This document shows positions 9,868 to 18,390 of a DNA stretch of 64,000 nt, piece after piece (positions within the stretch are counted from its first letter, which is position 1; the number at the start of each line of letters is the position of its first letter). Below the pieces are notes generated by a model. The model made no database searches. It was not told the origin of the DNA and saw nothing but the letters and a program-made list of their open reading frames with translations. Both the position numbers and the translations under genes were made by a program. The stretch is from Pseudomonas morbosilactucae (GTDB lineage: Bacteria; Pseudomonadota; Gammaproteobacteria; Pseudomonadales; Pseudomonadaceae), in contig NZ_JALQCW010000036.1 in NCBI RefSeq assembly GCF_023241715.1, positions 1-64,000 of the forward strand, in the 5' to 3' direction.

Positions 9868-10515
9868 ATGACTACCCAACGTCACTACTCGCCGATTGAC
9901 CGCCTGCTGCTGCAGGCCGATACCGCCATGCGCACTCTGCTGCCCTTTAGCGGCCAGCCTTATCGCCCTTCGCCTGCCATCGTGCAGCCGGAAGCCCAGA
10001 TGAGTGACGAGGAGACCCGTCACGTTGCCGGGCTGATGCGCATCAACCACACCGGAGAAGTCTGCGCCCAGGCGCTGTATCAAGGGCAAGCGCTGACGGC
10101 CAAGCTGCCGCAGGTACGTGCTGCAATGGAGCACGCCGCAGAAGAAGAGATCGATCACCTGGCCTGGTGCGAACAACGCATCCGCCAATTGGGCAGCCAC
10201 CCCAGCGTACTCAACCCACTGTTTTACGGTTTGTCGTTCGGCATCGGCGCGGTCGCCGGGCTGATCAGCGACAAAGTCAGCCTGGGTTTCGTCGCCGCCA
10301 CCGAAGACCAAGTGTGCAAGCATTTGAATGAGCACCTGGAGCAACTGCCCGCCGAGGACGAAAAGTCCCGGGCCATTCTTGAGCAAATGCGCATCGACGA
10401 AGAGCTCCACGCCGAAAGCGCCCTCGATGCCGGCGGTTTCCGTTTCCCGGCACCGGTTAAGTTCGGCATGAGCCTGCTGGCCAAGGTCATGACCAAAAGC
10501 ACTTATCGCATCTGA
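9868..10515 (+). CDS. coq7: Demethoxyubiquinone hydroxylase Coq7
   Basis: Diiron monooxygenase that adds the last ring hydroxyl in ubiquinone synthesis. The carboxylate ligands sit in the expected order in two repeated halves: NHTGEVCAQ, EEEIDHL, NEHLEQL and IDEELHAE (ExxH motifs). 215 residues, start ATG 9868 with CCCGGAG upstream. Monocistronic, with its own terminator. This is the Coq7 type rather than the flavin enzyme UbiF. Confidence 0.95.
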   Translation: MTTQRHYSPIDRLLLQADTAMRTLLPFSGQPYRPSPAIVQPEAQMSDEETRHVAGLMRINHTGEVCAQALYQGQALTAKLPQVRAAMEHAAEEEIDHLAWCEQRIRQLGSHPSVLNPLFYGLSFGIGAVAGLISDKVSLGFVAATEDQVCKHLNEHLEQLPAEDEKSRAILEQMRIDEELHAESALDAGGFRFPAPVKFGMSLLAKVMTKSTYRI

Positions 10516-10533
10516 GCCAACACTCGGGCACAA

Positions 10534-10560
10534 AAAAGGGCGCTATCACAGCGCCCTTTT
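10534..10560. terminator. Terminator after coq7
   Basis: AAAAGGGCGCT (10534-10544) and AGCGCCCTTTT (10550-10560) form an 11-bp stem with a 5-base loop, followed by further T residues. The A-run on the other side lets it act in both directions. Confidence 0.9.
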
Positions 10561-10563
10561 CTT

Positions 10564-10686
10564 TTACCTGGAAAACCCACTCGGCTCTCGCGCGTAGAAG
10601 GTCTCCAGACTGTCTTGCTTCACCCAGTCAGCGCAGAGCTGTATGGGCGAGCTGTCGCAATCCCGGCCCCACGCAGGACTCGGAGA
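10564..10686 (-). pseudogene. Open stretch without a start, possible gene remnant
   Basis: Between osmC and coq7 the minus strand is open for 40 codons, stop to stop, with no start codon. It ends with DSLETFYAREPSGFSR. P. aeruginosa has speD (S-adenosylmethionine decarboxylase) between these two genes, and I recall its C-terminus as LEIFYAR-like, so this may be the tail of a deleted speD. The match is only about six residues; chance is a real alternative. Confidence 0.25.
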
Positions 10687-10698
10687 TTAAAAGGCAGA

Positions 10699-11121
10699 TC
10701 AGCCCAACTCGACGATTTCATAGTCGTGGGTAATGGCCACACCGGCGGCGCCGAGCATGATCGAGGCGGAGCAGTACTTCTCGGCCGACAGCTCGATGGC
10801 GCGCTTGACCTGTGCCTCTTTCAAGCCACGGCCCTTGACCACAAAGTGCATATGAATCTTGGTGAAGACCTTGGGATCTTCAGTCGCGCGCTCGGCCTCG
10901 AGAAAAGCCTCGCAACTTTCCACGGCCTGGCGGGACTTCTTGAGGATGCTGACCACGTCGAAGTTGCTGCAACCGCCCACACCGAGCAGGAGCATTTCCA
11001 TGGGGCGAACACCCAGGTTGCGGCCGCCGGCCTCTGGAGGACCATCCATTACCACCACATGGCCGCTGCCCGATTCACCGAGGAACATGGCTTCGCCAGC
11101 CCATTGGATGCGTGCCTTCAT
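10699..11121 (-). CDS. OsmC/Ohr family protein
   Basis: Small thiol-dependent protein of the OsmC superfamily, which reduces organic hydroperoxides. The two reactive cysteines occur in GGCSNFDV (about 58) and in EKYCSAS (about 117). 140 residues from ATG 11121 with GGAG upstream; the frame to 11163 adds 14 unlikely residues. Divergent from vfr with 232 bp between them. The subfamily is YhfA-like, so peroxidase activity is inferred. Confidence 0.85.
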   Translation of the reverse strand: MKARIQWAGEAMFLGESGSGHVVVMDGPPEAGGRNLGVRPMEMLLLGVGGCSNFDVVSILKKSRQAVESCEAFLEAERATEDPKVFTKIHMHFVVKGRGLKEAQVKRAIELSAEKYCSASIMLGAAGVAITHDYEIVELG

Positions 11122-11353
11122 CGCCAAGACTCCACTGTTAAAAAAGGGTCGCCAGCTTAGCACAGGGCCTCGAAATGACAGCCTTTTGCCTGTTCATCGG
11201 ATCAGAGGATGACCAATTGGAAAAATCTTAATCTGCTCAAGATGTGTCTGTTAAGCTGACGCCAATCGGCTGGCGCATCGCCACCTCTCCAGTGTTCAGC
11301 GCTCATCCTTATAAAAACCAAATCACACCGTGCAGTCTTTTCGGGATACAACC

Positions 11354-11998
11354 ATGGTTGCTGTTGCCCCAACTCCCAAGATCAAGAACCTCGACAAGCT
11401 CTTGCAGCATTGCCAGCGTCGACGCTACCCGGCCAAAAGCAACATCATCTGCGCCGGCGATGCTTCACAGACTCTGTTCTTCATTATCAAAGGCTCGGTC
11501 ACCATCCTGATTGAAGACGACGATGGTCGGGAAATGATCATCGCCTACCTCAATGCCGGTGATTTTCTCGGTGAGCTGGGCCTGTTCGAAGAAGCCGGGC
11601 ACGAACAACAGCGCAGCGCCTGGGTCCGGGCCAAGGTCGAATGCGAAGTGGCGGAAATCAGTTACGCCAAGTTCCGCGAACTGTCCCAGGTCGACCCGGA
11701 CATTCTCTATGTGCTCAGTGGCCAGATTGCCCAGCGCCTGCGCAACACCACACGCAAGGTCGGCGACCTGGCGTTCTTCGATGTCACCGGACGGGTAGCC
11801 CGCTGCCTGTTGGAGCTGTGCAAACAGCCGGATGCCATGACCCATCCTGACGGCATGCAGATCAAAGTGACCCGCCAGGAAATCGGCCGGATTGTAGGCT
11901 GCTCACGGGAAATGGTCGGTCGCGTGCTCAAGGACCTGGAAGAGCGCAACCTGGTGCACGTCAAAGGCAAGACCATGGTGGTCTTCGGTACCCGCTAA
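11354..11998 (+). CDS. vfr: cAMP-binding global regulator Vfr/Crp
   Basis: Transcription factor of the CRP family. The N-terminal cAMP domain carries GELGLFEEAGHEQQRSAWVRA (cAMP phosphate loop with Arg-Ser, about 72-92). The C-terminal helix-turn-helix is VTRQEIGRIVGCSREMVGRVL (about 170-190). 214 residues from ATG 11354, the same length as P. aeruginosa Vfr; an in-frame GTG at 11330 was rejected for lack of a binding site. In P. aeruginosa it controls virulence and quorum sensing; in fluorescens-group strains its role is less settled. Its stop codon overlaps that of the convergent ligase gene. Confidence 0.93.
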   Translation: MVAVAPTPKIKNLDKLLQHCQRRRYPAKSNIICAGDASQTLFFIIKGSVTILIEDDDGREMIIAYLNAGDFLGELGLFEEAGHEQQRSAWVRAKVECEVAEISYAKFRELSQVDPDILYVLSGQIAQRLRNTTRKVGDLAFFDVTGRVARCLLELCKQPDAMTHPDGMQIKVTRQEIGRIVGCSREMVGRVLKDLEERNLVHVKGKTMVVFGTR

Positions 11999-12696
11999 CC
12001 GGGCAATAGCTGCATCAGCATTTTTCGATACAGGCTGTCCAGGCGCCCAATCGCCTCAGGAGCCGCAAAGGCTTCGTGCAACGCGATATGACTTTCTGCG
12101 CGGCAACGCTGCTCCAGGCCGCAGGCCTGATTGAAGCCATTGACCGCCGCCACCATCGACTCACGCTCGTCATCCAGTAATAACGCGCCATGCACTAGGC
12201 CAACCGGGCGTTGCCCGCCTTTGCTCTGGCGCCAACGCTGTGCGGTGCCGACCATCTTGCGGCCGTCGAGGTTGACGTTGAAACGGCCGTCACAGAAGGC
12301 CCCGTCCACTTCACCCAGAGACGGGTTGCCGCCCAGTTCGCCCAGCAGGTCACAAATAGGCTGGCACAGGCGCCGGTACGCAGTTTCGATCCGCCCGTGG
12401 TCACCTTCGCTGCGCGGCGGCGCATAGACCAGGGCGATATTGACCGTAGCCGCCGATTGAGGCACCGGCTCACCCCCCGTTTCCCGCAACAGCACCGGCC
12501 AACCGGCGGCGGCCGATGCCTCGCACGCCTGCTCGAACCCGGGCAGCCGGCTCAAACGCCGCGGCATGACCAGCGCCTTGTCACTGGGCTGCCAGAACAG
12601 CACGCCAAACTCGGCCTCACCGGCACACACGCGGGCCAGCAGGTCCTGCTCGGCTTGCAATCCGGCTTCGACGGTCAAGGCTAGGGGCTGAGTCAT
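11995..12696 (-). CDS. Lipoate-protein ligase A-like protein
   Basis: Member of the biotin/lipoate ligase catalytic-fold family. The NVNLDGRKMVGTAQR segment (about 143-157) carries the lysine expected to contact the acyl-adenylate. 233 residues from ATG 12696; a frame to 12753 runs through the trpC terminator and is unlikely. The last codons overlap vfr tail to tail: TAG at 11995-11997 against TAA at 11996-11998. Whether it ligates lipoate, or transfers octanoate or another acyl group, cannot be told. Confidence 0.75.
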   Translation of the reverse strand: MTQPLALTVEAGLQAEQDLLARVCAGEAEFGVLFWQPSDKALVMPRRLSRLPGFEQACEASAAAGWPVLLRETGGEPVPQSAATVNIALVYAPPRSEGDHGRIETAYRRLCQPICDLLGELGGNPSLGEVDGAFCDGRFNVNLDGRKMVGTAQRWRQSKGGQRPVGLVHGALLLDDERESMVAAVNGFNQACGLEQRCRAESHIALHEAFAAPEAIGRLDSLYRKMLMQLLPG

Positions 12697-12724
12697 GGCA
12701 GTAACGATCCTTTGCGATAGGTAT

Positions 12725-12747
12725 GAAAAAGCCGGCATCGCCGGCTT
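12725..12747 (-). terminator. Terminator of the trp genes
   Basis: On the minus strand AAGCCGGC, loop GAT, GCCGGCTT is followed by a run of T (complement of 12726-12730). It lies just after the trpC stop. Confidence 0.88.
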
Positions 12748-12763
12748 GTTCATTCAGTCAGTA

Positions 12764-13600
12764 TCAATCCAGGGTGGAGCCGCTCACCGGCACGCCACGC
12801 TCAGGGAAGAACAGGCGCTGCAGTTCTGCTCCCGGGCTCTCGGCACGCATAAAGGCCTCGCCCACCAAGAACGAATAGACATCACTGATTTCCATCAGCT
12901 CGACATCCGCTCGATTGAGGATGCCGCTCTCGGTGATCACCAAACGGTCACGGGGAACGCGAGGCAACAGATCGAGGGTGGTTTCCAGGTTGACGTCGAA
13001 GGTGTGCAGGTTGCGGTTGTTGATCCCCACCAACGGCGTGTCGAGGGTTTTCAAGGCCCGCTCCAGCTCGTCGCCATCATGCACTTCCACCAGCACATCC
13101 AGGCCAACACCTTTGGCCACCGCCGCCAGCTCAGCCAGCTTGACGTCGTCCAGGGCGGCCACGATCAACAGCACGCAGTCAGCACCCAGGGCACGGGCTT
13201 CAACGATCTGGTAAGGATCGATCATGAAATCCTTGCGGATCACCGGCAGCTTGCAAGCCGCGCGCGCTTGCTGCAGGTAGACATCGGCTCCCTGGAAATA
13301 ATCCACATCGGTCAACACCGACAGGCAGGTGGCACCGCCTTTCTCGTAGCTCTTGGCGATATCCGCCGGCAGGAAGTTTTCCCGGATCACGCCTTTACTG
13401 GGGGACGCCTTCTTGATCTCGGCAATCACCGCCGGCTGCTTGAGCTTGACCTGATCGATCAGAGCCTTGGCAAACCCGCGCGGTGCATCCGCCGCGCGCG
13501 CCAGCACTTCCAGCTCCGCCAGGCTCACCCGGGCACTGCGCTCGGCCACTTCCTCAACCTTGCGAGCGAGGATATTTTCCAGAACCGTCGGCACACTCAT
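12764..13600 (-). CDS. trpC: Indole-3-glycerol-phosphate synthase
   Basis: Closes the indole ring in tryptophan synthesis, converting CdRP to indole-3-glycerol phosphate. The TIM-barrel motifs VIAEIKKASPSKGVI (about 58-72), VLIRKDFMIDPYQ-like VIRKDFMIDPYQI (about 118) and LVGINNRNL (about 192) are present. 278 residues. Its ATG overlaps the trpD stop by four bases, so translation is probably coupled. Last gene of the trpE-G-D-C run; a terminator follows. Confidence 0.97.
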   Translation of the reverse strand: MSVPTVLENILARKVEEVAERSARVSLAELEVLARAADAPRGFAKALIDQVKLKQPAVIAEIKKASPSKGVIRENFLPADIAKSYEKGGATCLSVLTDVDYFQGADVYLQQARAACKLPVIRKDFMIDPYQIVEARALGADCVLLIVAALDDVKLAELAAVAKGVGLDVLVEVHDGDELERALKTLDTPLVGINNRNLHTFDVNLETTLDLLPRVPRDRLVITESGILNRADVELMEISDVYSFLVGEAFMRAESPGAELQRLFFPERGVPVSGSTLD

Positions 13601-14646
13601 CCTTCATTCTCCTGCTTGAATACCGCGGTAAACGCGCCCAACTCTTCGAGCTTCTCTCGGGCCAGGCCGGTGTGCAGGGCGTCGTGGGCCAGGGCCACGC
13701 CTTCTTTCAAACTGCTGGCGTGGTCCGCCGCATACAGCGCCGCGCCCGCATTGAGCACAATCATCTCGGCAGCCTTCTGCCCGTGCTCGGTTTTGCGCCG
13801 GCCCAGGGCATCACGGATCAACTCCAGGGACGCTGCCGGGCTTTCGACCACCAGGCCGAACAAGCTCTGGCTCTTGATGCCCAAGTCTTCCGGCTGGACC
13901 CAGTACTCGGTGATTTCGCCGTTTTTCAACTCGGCCACGTAGGTCGGCGCTGCCAGGCTGAACTCATCCAGGCCATCCTGGGAGTGCACCACCAACACAT
14001 GCTTGCTGCCCAGACGATGCAAGACTTCAGCCAACGGCCGGCACAACGCCTGGGTGAAGACGCCTACCACCTGGTGCTTGACCCCGGCCGGATTCGTAAG
14101 CGGGCCGAGCATGTTGAACAAAGTACGCAAGCCCAAGTCGCGGCGCGGGCCGGCGGCATGCTTCATCGCACCATGGTGGGCTTGGGCAAACATAAAGCCG
14201 ATGCCGACGTTATCAATGCAGCGCGCCACCTGCACCGGCGTCAGGTTCAGGTAGATCCCGGCCGCTTCCAGCAGGTCGGCACTGCCGCTCTTGCCGGACA
14301 CTGCACGGTTACCGTGCTTGGCAACGGTGCAACCCGCCGCTGCGACCACAAACGAAGAGGCGGTGGAGACGTTGAAGATGTTCGCCCCATCGCCGCCGGT
14401 GCCGACCACATCGACCACGCCGTCGAGGGTCTTGAGTTCAACCTTGTCTGCCAGCTCACGCATCACCGAGACGGCACCGACGATCTCGTCAATGCTCTCG
14501 CTTTTCATGCGCATGGCCATCATAAAGGCGCCGATCTGCGCGTCCGTGCATTGCCCGGTCATGATTTCGCGCATCACATCGCGCATTTCATCAGTGCTCA
14601 GGTCCAGGTGGCCGACGATACGGCTCAGGGCTGTCTTGATATCCAT
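13597..14646 (-). CDS. trpD: Anthranilate phosphoribosyltransferase
   Basis: Joins anthranilate to PRPP in tryptophan synthesis. The glycine-rich PRPP loop GTGGDGANIFNVST (about 83-96) and the NRAVSGKSGSADLLEAAG segment are typical. 349 residues. Starts 9 bp after trpG and overlaps trpC by four bases. Confidence 0.97.
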   Translation of the reverse strand: MDIKTALSRIVGHLDLSTDEMRDVMREIMTGQCTDAQIGAFMMAMRMKSESIDEIVGAVSVMRELADKVELKTLDGVVDVVGTGGDGANIFNVSTASSFVVAAAGCTVAKHGNRAVSGKSGSADLLEAAGIYLNLTPVQVARCIDNVGIGFMFAQAHHGAMKHAAGPRRDLGLRTLFNMLGPLTNPAGVKHQVVGVFTQALCRPLAEVLHRLGSKHVLVVHSQDGLDEFSLAAPTYVAELKNGEITEYWVQPEDLGIKSQSLFGLVVESPAASLELIRDALGRRKTEHGQKAAEMIVLNAGAALYAADHASSLKEGVALAHDALHTGLAREKLEELGAFTAVFKQENEG

Positions 14647-14655
14647 GGAAAGTCC

Positions 14656-15249
14656 TTAGCGCGTGCCGCCGCTCTGTTTGAGGAAATTGGCGAACAGCTC
14701 GTGGCCCTGCTCGGTGAGGATCGACTCGGGGTGGAACTGCACACCCTCGATGTTCAACGTCTTGTGGCGCAGCCCCATGATCTCGTCGACCGAGCCGTCG
14801 GCCAGTTGGGTCCAGGCGGTCACTTCCAGGCAGTCGGGCAAGGTCTCGTGCTTGACCACCAGGGAGTGATAACGGGTCACCGTCAGCGGGTGATTAAGCC
14901 CGGCGAAAACCCCTTGGTCTTCGTGGAACACCGGGCTGGTCTTGCCGTGCATCACTTGCCGAGCCCGCACCACCTGGCCGCCAAAGGCCTGGCCGATGGA
15001 TTGGTGCCCCAGGCAAACGCCAAGAATCGGCAACTTACCGGCAAAGTAATGAATGGCTTCGATGGAGATACCGGCTTCGGTCGGGGTGCACGGGCCAGGC
15101 GAAACGACGATCCGCTCAGGGTTCAGCGCCTCGATCTGGGCCACAGTCAATTCGTCATTGCGCACCACCTTGACCTCGGCCCCCAGTTCACCCAGGTACT
15201 GCACGACGTTATAGGTAAAGGAGTCGTAGTTATCGATCATCAGCAACAT
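14656..15249 (-). CDS. trpG: Anthranilate synthase glutaminase subunit
   Basis: Class I glutamine amidotransferase that supplies ammonia to TrpE. The nucleophile Cys79 in LGVCLGHQ and the late HPES (His/Glu of the triad, about 170) are intact, and PGPCTPTEAG (oxyanion region, about 51-60) is present. 197 residues. Lies 12 bp downstream of trpE. The protein may also serve p-aminobenzoate synthesis, as TrpG does in some bacteria. Confidence 0.96.
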   Translation of the reverse strand: MLLMIDNYDSFTYNVVQYLGELGAEVKVVRNDELTVAQIEALNPERIVVSPGPCTPTEAGISIEAIHYFAGKLPILGVCLGHQSIGQAFGGQVVRARQVMHGKTSPVFHEDQGVFAGLNHPLTVTRYHSLVVKHETLPDCLEVTAWTQLADGSVDEIMGLRHKTLNIEGVQFHPESILTEQGHELFANFLKQSGGTR

Positions 15250-15261
15250 AGTGAAAACTCC

Positions 15262-16749
15262 TCAAGCCTTGGGTGCGGGGGTTTGTTCGGCGAGCGCTAC
15301 AGCGCGGAACATGGCGCGTCGCTTGTTCAGCGTCTCTTCCCACTCCAGGGCCGGTACCGAATCGGCCACGATGCCGCCGCCGGCTTGCACATGCAGTTCA
15401 CCGTTCTTGATCACCGCGGTGCGGATGGCAATCGCCGTGTCCATGTTGCCGTTCCAGGCGAAGTAACCCACCGCGCCGCCATAGACGCCGCGCTTGACCG
15501 GCTCCAGCTCATCGATGATTTCCATGGCGCGGATCTTCGGCGCACCGGACAAGGTGCCCGCCGGCAAGATCGCCCGCAGCGCGTCCATGGCGGTCAGGCC
15601 GGCCTTCAGTTGACCGGTGACGTTGGAAACGATGTGCATCACGTTGGAATAACGCTCGATGACCATCTTCTCCGTGAGCTTCACCGAACCGATCTCGGAG
15701 ACCCGGCCCGTGTCGTTACGCCCCAGGTCGATCAGCATCAGGTGCTCGGCGATTTCCTTGTCGTCGGACAGCAAGTCTTCTTCCAGCGCCAAGTCCGCTT
15801 CCTCGGTGGCCCCGCGTGGGCGGGTGCCGGCAATCGGGCGCACGGTAATCAAGTTGTCTTCGACCCGCACCAGCACTTCTGGGGAACTGCCCACCACATG
15901 GAAGTCGCCGAAGTTGAAGAAGTACATATAAGGCGTCGGGTTGAAGCAGCGCAGCGCCCGGTACAGGTCAATGGGCGCAGCCTTGAAGTCGATGGACATG
16001 CGTTGCGACGGCACCACCTGCATGCAGTCGCCCGCCAGGATGTATTCCTTGATGGTATCGACGGCACGCTCGTAGTCGGCCTGGGTAAAGCTCGAACGGA
16101 ACACCGGGTCGGCACTCTGTTGCCGACTGAAATCCAGGCCGGCGCGCGGGGTGATCGGCTGGCGCAGCTGTTCGAGCAGCGCCTGCAGACGCGCCTGGCC
16201 TTGTTCGTAGGCGTTGTCCTGGGCTGGGTCGGCGAGCACGATTGCGTGCATCTTGCCGGCGAGGTTGTCGAACACCACCACCGCGTCGGAGACCATCAGC
16301 AGAATGTCCGGCACGCCGATGGGATCGGGGTTCGGGCATTTGCCCAGGCGCTTCTCTACATACCGCACACAGTCATAGCCGAAGTAACCCACTAGACCAC
16401 CGTTGAAACGCGGCAAGCCGGCAATGGTCGGCACGTTGTAGCGGGCTTTGAACGCTTCGACGAAGGCCAGCGGGTCGGCCACTTCATGGCGTTCGATCTC
16501 GACGCCGTCGTGGGTCACGCTGACCACGTGGTCGTGAACCCGCAGCACGGTGCGGCACGGCAGGCCGATGATCGAGTAACGGCCCCACTTCTCACCGCCT
16601 TGCACCGACTCCAGCAAATAAGAGTTGGGCTCATCGGCGAGCTTCAAGTAGATGGACAGGGGTGTATCGAAGTCGGCCAGGGTTTCGCATGCCAGGGGGA
16701 TGCGGTTATAGCCGGCTGCGGCCAAACGCAGGAATTCTTCGCGAATCAT
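15262..16749 (-). CDS. trpE: Anthranilate synthase component I
   Basis: Converts chorismate and ammonia to anthranilate, the first committed step to tryptophan. The chorismate-binding half carries DLGRNDTGRVSEIGSV (about 340-355) and TLSGAPKIRAMEII (about 405-418). An N-terminal LLES motif (about 45-48) is the usual tryptophan feedback element. 495 residues, close to the Pseudomonas norm. In several pseudomonads this gene is separated from trpG by other genes or a tailocin cluster; here they are only 12 bp apart. I saw no obvious Trp leader peptide upstream. Confidence 0.97.
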   Translation of the reverse strand: MIREEFLRLAAAGYNRIPLACETLADFDTPLSIYLKLADEPNSYLLESVQGGEKWGRYSIIGLPCRTVLRVHDHVVSVTHDGVEIERHEVADPLAFVEAFKARYNVPTIAGLPRFNGGLVGYFGYDCVRYVEKRLGKCPNPDPIGVPDILLMVSDAVVVFDNLAGKMHAIVLADPAQDNAYEQGQARLQALLEQLRQPITPRAGLDFSRQQSADPVFRSSFTQADYERAVDTIKEYILAGDCMQVVPSQRMSIDFKAAPIDLYRALRCFNPTPYMYFFNFGDFHVVGSSPEVLVRVEDNLITVRPIAGTRPRGATEEADLALEEDLLSDDKEIAEHLMLIDLGRNDTGRVSEIGSVKLTEKMVIERYSNVMHIVSNVTGQLKAGLTAMDALRAILPAGTLSGAPKIRAMEIIDELEPVKRGVYGGAVGYFAWNGNMDTAIAIRTAVIKNGELHVQAGGGIVADSVPALEWEETLNKRRAMFRAVALAEQTPAPKA

Positions 16750-16820
16750 GGGGTGCCTCGTGGCTTGAGGGTCTAACAGTCAGGTATGCAAACGTGCCGG
16801 ACGATCCGGCCAGACAAAAA

Positions 16821-17639
16821 TCAGGCGCGCCAACGCCAGCGGGCCAAGGCCTTGATGACTTTCATCCAGAGTTTGCGAGTGACCACCACGATGGGATTTC
16901 CAGGAGGGGATTGAACAGCGTCGGGCAACGTTATCTCAGCGGCCGTCTCTAAGCAACCAGGGATCAGCGCCCGCAGATTGTCGATCACCAGCGCCGGAGA
17001 TTCCTCGGCAATCGGCCGGCCATGGTTGTAGCCATAACTCAAGGCCACGCACTTGACCCCCGCCGCCTTGGCCGCCAGCACGTCACTGCGTGAGTCGCCG
17101 ACGAACAGCGACTGGGACGCCGGCACGCTGGCCATTTTCATGACAAAGAACAGCGCCGCCGGGTCAGGTTTCTTCTGGGGCAAGGTATCGCCGCCAATGA
17201 TCCAGCGGAAATAACGACCGATCTTCATCTGGTCCAGCAAGGGCGCGACGAAGCGCTCCGGTTTGTTGGTGATCAGGGCCATTTCCACGCCCTGCTTGTG
17301 CAGCCACTTGAGGGTTTCACGCACGCCGGGGTAGACCACGGTCAGCGCATGGCCGTCTTCGTAGGCAACATTGAACAATTCCAGGGCCTGCTCGGCTTCA
17401 GCCTCGTCCACACCTTGAGGGTCGAGGCTGTTAGCCAGGGCCCGGTGCACCAGCATCTGCACGCCGTTGCCCACCCACTGGCGCACCGATTCGATGCCAG
17501 CGGGCGGACGCCCCAACTTGAGCAACATGTCATCCACAGCGGCCGCCAGGTCGGGGACCGAATCGACCAGGGTGCCATCCAGGTCGAACATCACCAGCCG
17601 CGGCAGGCTCCCGGGAAACAGCTGCTCAAAAGCGCTCAT
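16821..17639 (-). CDS. gph: Phosphoglycolate phosphatase
   Basis: HAD-family phosphatase that removes 2-phosphoglycolate formed during DNA repair. Motif I is MFDLDGTLVDS with nucleophile Asp19 and Asp21; motif II Thr lies in ALITNKPE; motif III/IV lies in FVGDSRSDVLAAKAAG. 272 residues. Overlaps rpe by four bases, the standard rpe-gph arrangement. The C-terminal tail after about residue 240 is basic and not part of the HAD fold. Confidence 0.93.
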   Translation of the reverse strand: MSAFEQLFPGSLPRLVMFDLDGTLVDSVPDLAAAVDDMLLKLGRPPAGIESVRQWVGNGVQMLVHRALANSLDPQGVDEAEAEQALELFNVAYEDGHALTVVYPGVRETLKWLHKQGVEMALITNKPERFVAPLLDQMKIGRYFRWIIGGDTLPQKKPDPAALFFVMKMASVPASQSLFVGDSRSDVLAAKAAGVKCVALSYGYNHGRPIAEESPALVIDNLRALIPGCLETAAEITLPDAVQSPPGNPIVVVTRKLWMKVIKALARWRWRA

Positions 17640-18310
17640 GGTCGGGCCAGCGCCAGTTCGGAACGCATTTTCTCAATGACTTCCTGGTAATTCGGGGCAT
17701 TGAAGATCGCCGAGCCGGCGACAAAGGTGTCCGCACCGGCCGCGGCGATTTCACGGATGTTGTTGACGTTGACCCCGCCGTCGATTTCCAGGCGTATATC
17801 GCGCCCGGAGGCATCGATCAAGGCCCGCGCCTCACGCAGCTTGTCCAGGGTGCCAGGGATGAATTTCTGCCCGCCAAAGCCTGGGTTGACGCTCATCAGC
17901 AACACCATGTCGACCTTGTCCATCACGTACTTGAGTACGTCCAGCGGGGTCGCCGGGTTGAACACCAGGCCGGCCTTGCAGCCGCCTTCACGGATCATCT
18001 GCAGGGAGCGATCGACGTGCAGGGTGGCCTCAGGGTGGAAGGTGATGTAGGTGGCGCCAGCTTCGATGAAGTCGCCAATGATGCGATCCACCGGGGACAC
18101 CATCAAATGTGCGTCGATCGGCGCGGTAATGCCGTACTTGCGCAGCGCGGAGCAGACCATTGGGCCGATGGTCAGGTTCGGCACATAGTGGTTGTCCATG
18201 ACATCGAAGTGCACGATGTCAGCGCCGGCGGCGAGAACGTTATCCACTTCTTCACCCAGGCGGGCGAAGTCGGCGGAGAGAATCGACGGAGCAATAGCGA
18301 AGGGCTGCAT
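17636..18310 (-). CDS. rpe: Ribulose-phosphate 3-epimerase
   Basis: Interconverts ribulose-5-phosphate and xylulose-5-phosphate in the pentose phosphate pathway. The metal-binding motifs HFDVMDNHYVPNLTIGP (about 35-51) and VNPGFGGQKFIP (about 140) and the late EIDGGVN are intact. 224 residues from ATG 18310 with AAGG upstream; the frame extends further but without a binding site. Coupled to gph by a four-base overlap. Confidence 0.96.
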   Translation of the reverse strand: MQPFAIAPSILSADFARLGEEVDNVLAAGADIVHFDVMDNHYVPNLTIGPMVCSALRKYGITAPIDAHLMVSPVDRIIGDFIEAGATYITFHPEATLHVDRSLQMIREGGCKAGLVFNPATPLDVLKYVMDKVDMVLLMSVNPGFGGQKFIPGTLDKLREARALIDASGRDIRLEIDGGVNVNNIREIAAAGADTFVAGSAIFNAPNYQEVIEKMRSELALARP

Positions 18311-18390
18311 GACGCACCTTTTTTGAGCGGAATCACGGTGGCGCGCATTGTATACCTCATGCTTTGGCCCGCGCACCGTGACCGCGATGA

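Noticed and set aside
12697..12753. 19-residue N-terminal extension of the lipoate-ligase-like protein
   Set aside because: It would be translated from the trpC terminator hairpin and adds nothing family-like.
13483..16395. 970-codon open frame on the plus strand across the trp genes
   Set aside because: It is antisense to trpC, trpD, trpG and trpE, all of which are full-length with intact motifs. High G+C leaves long open antisense frames.
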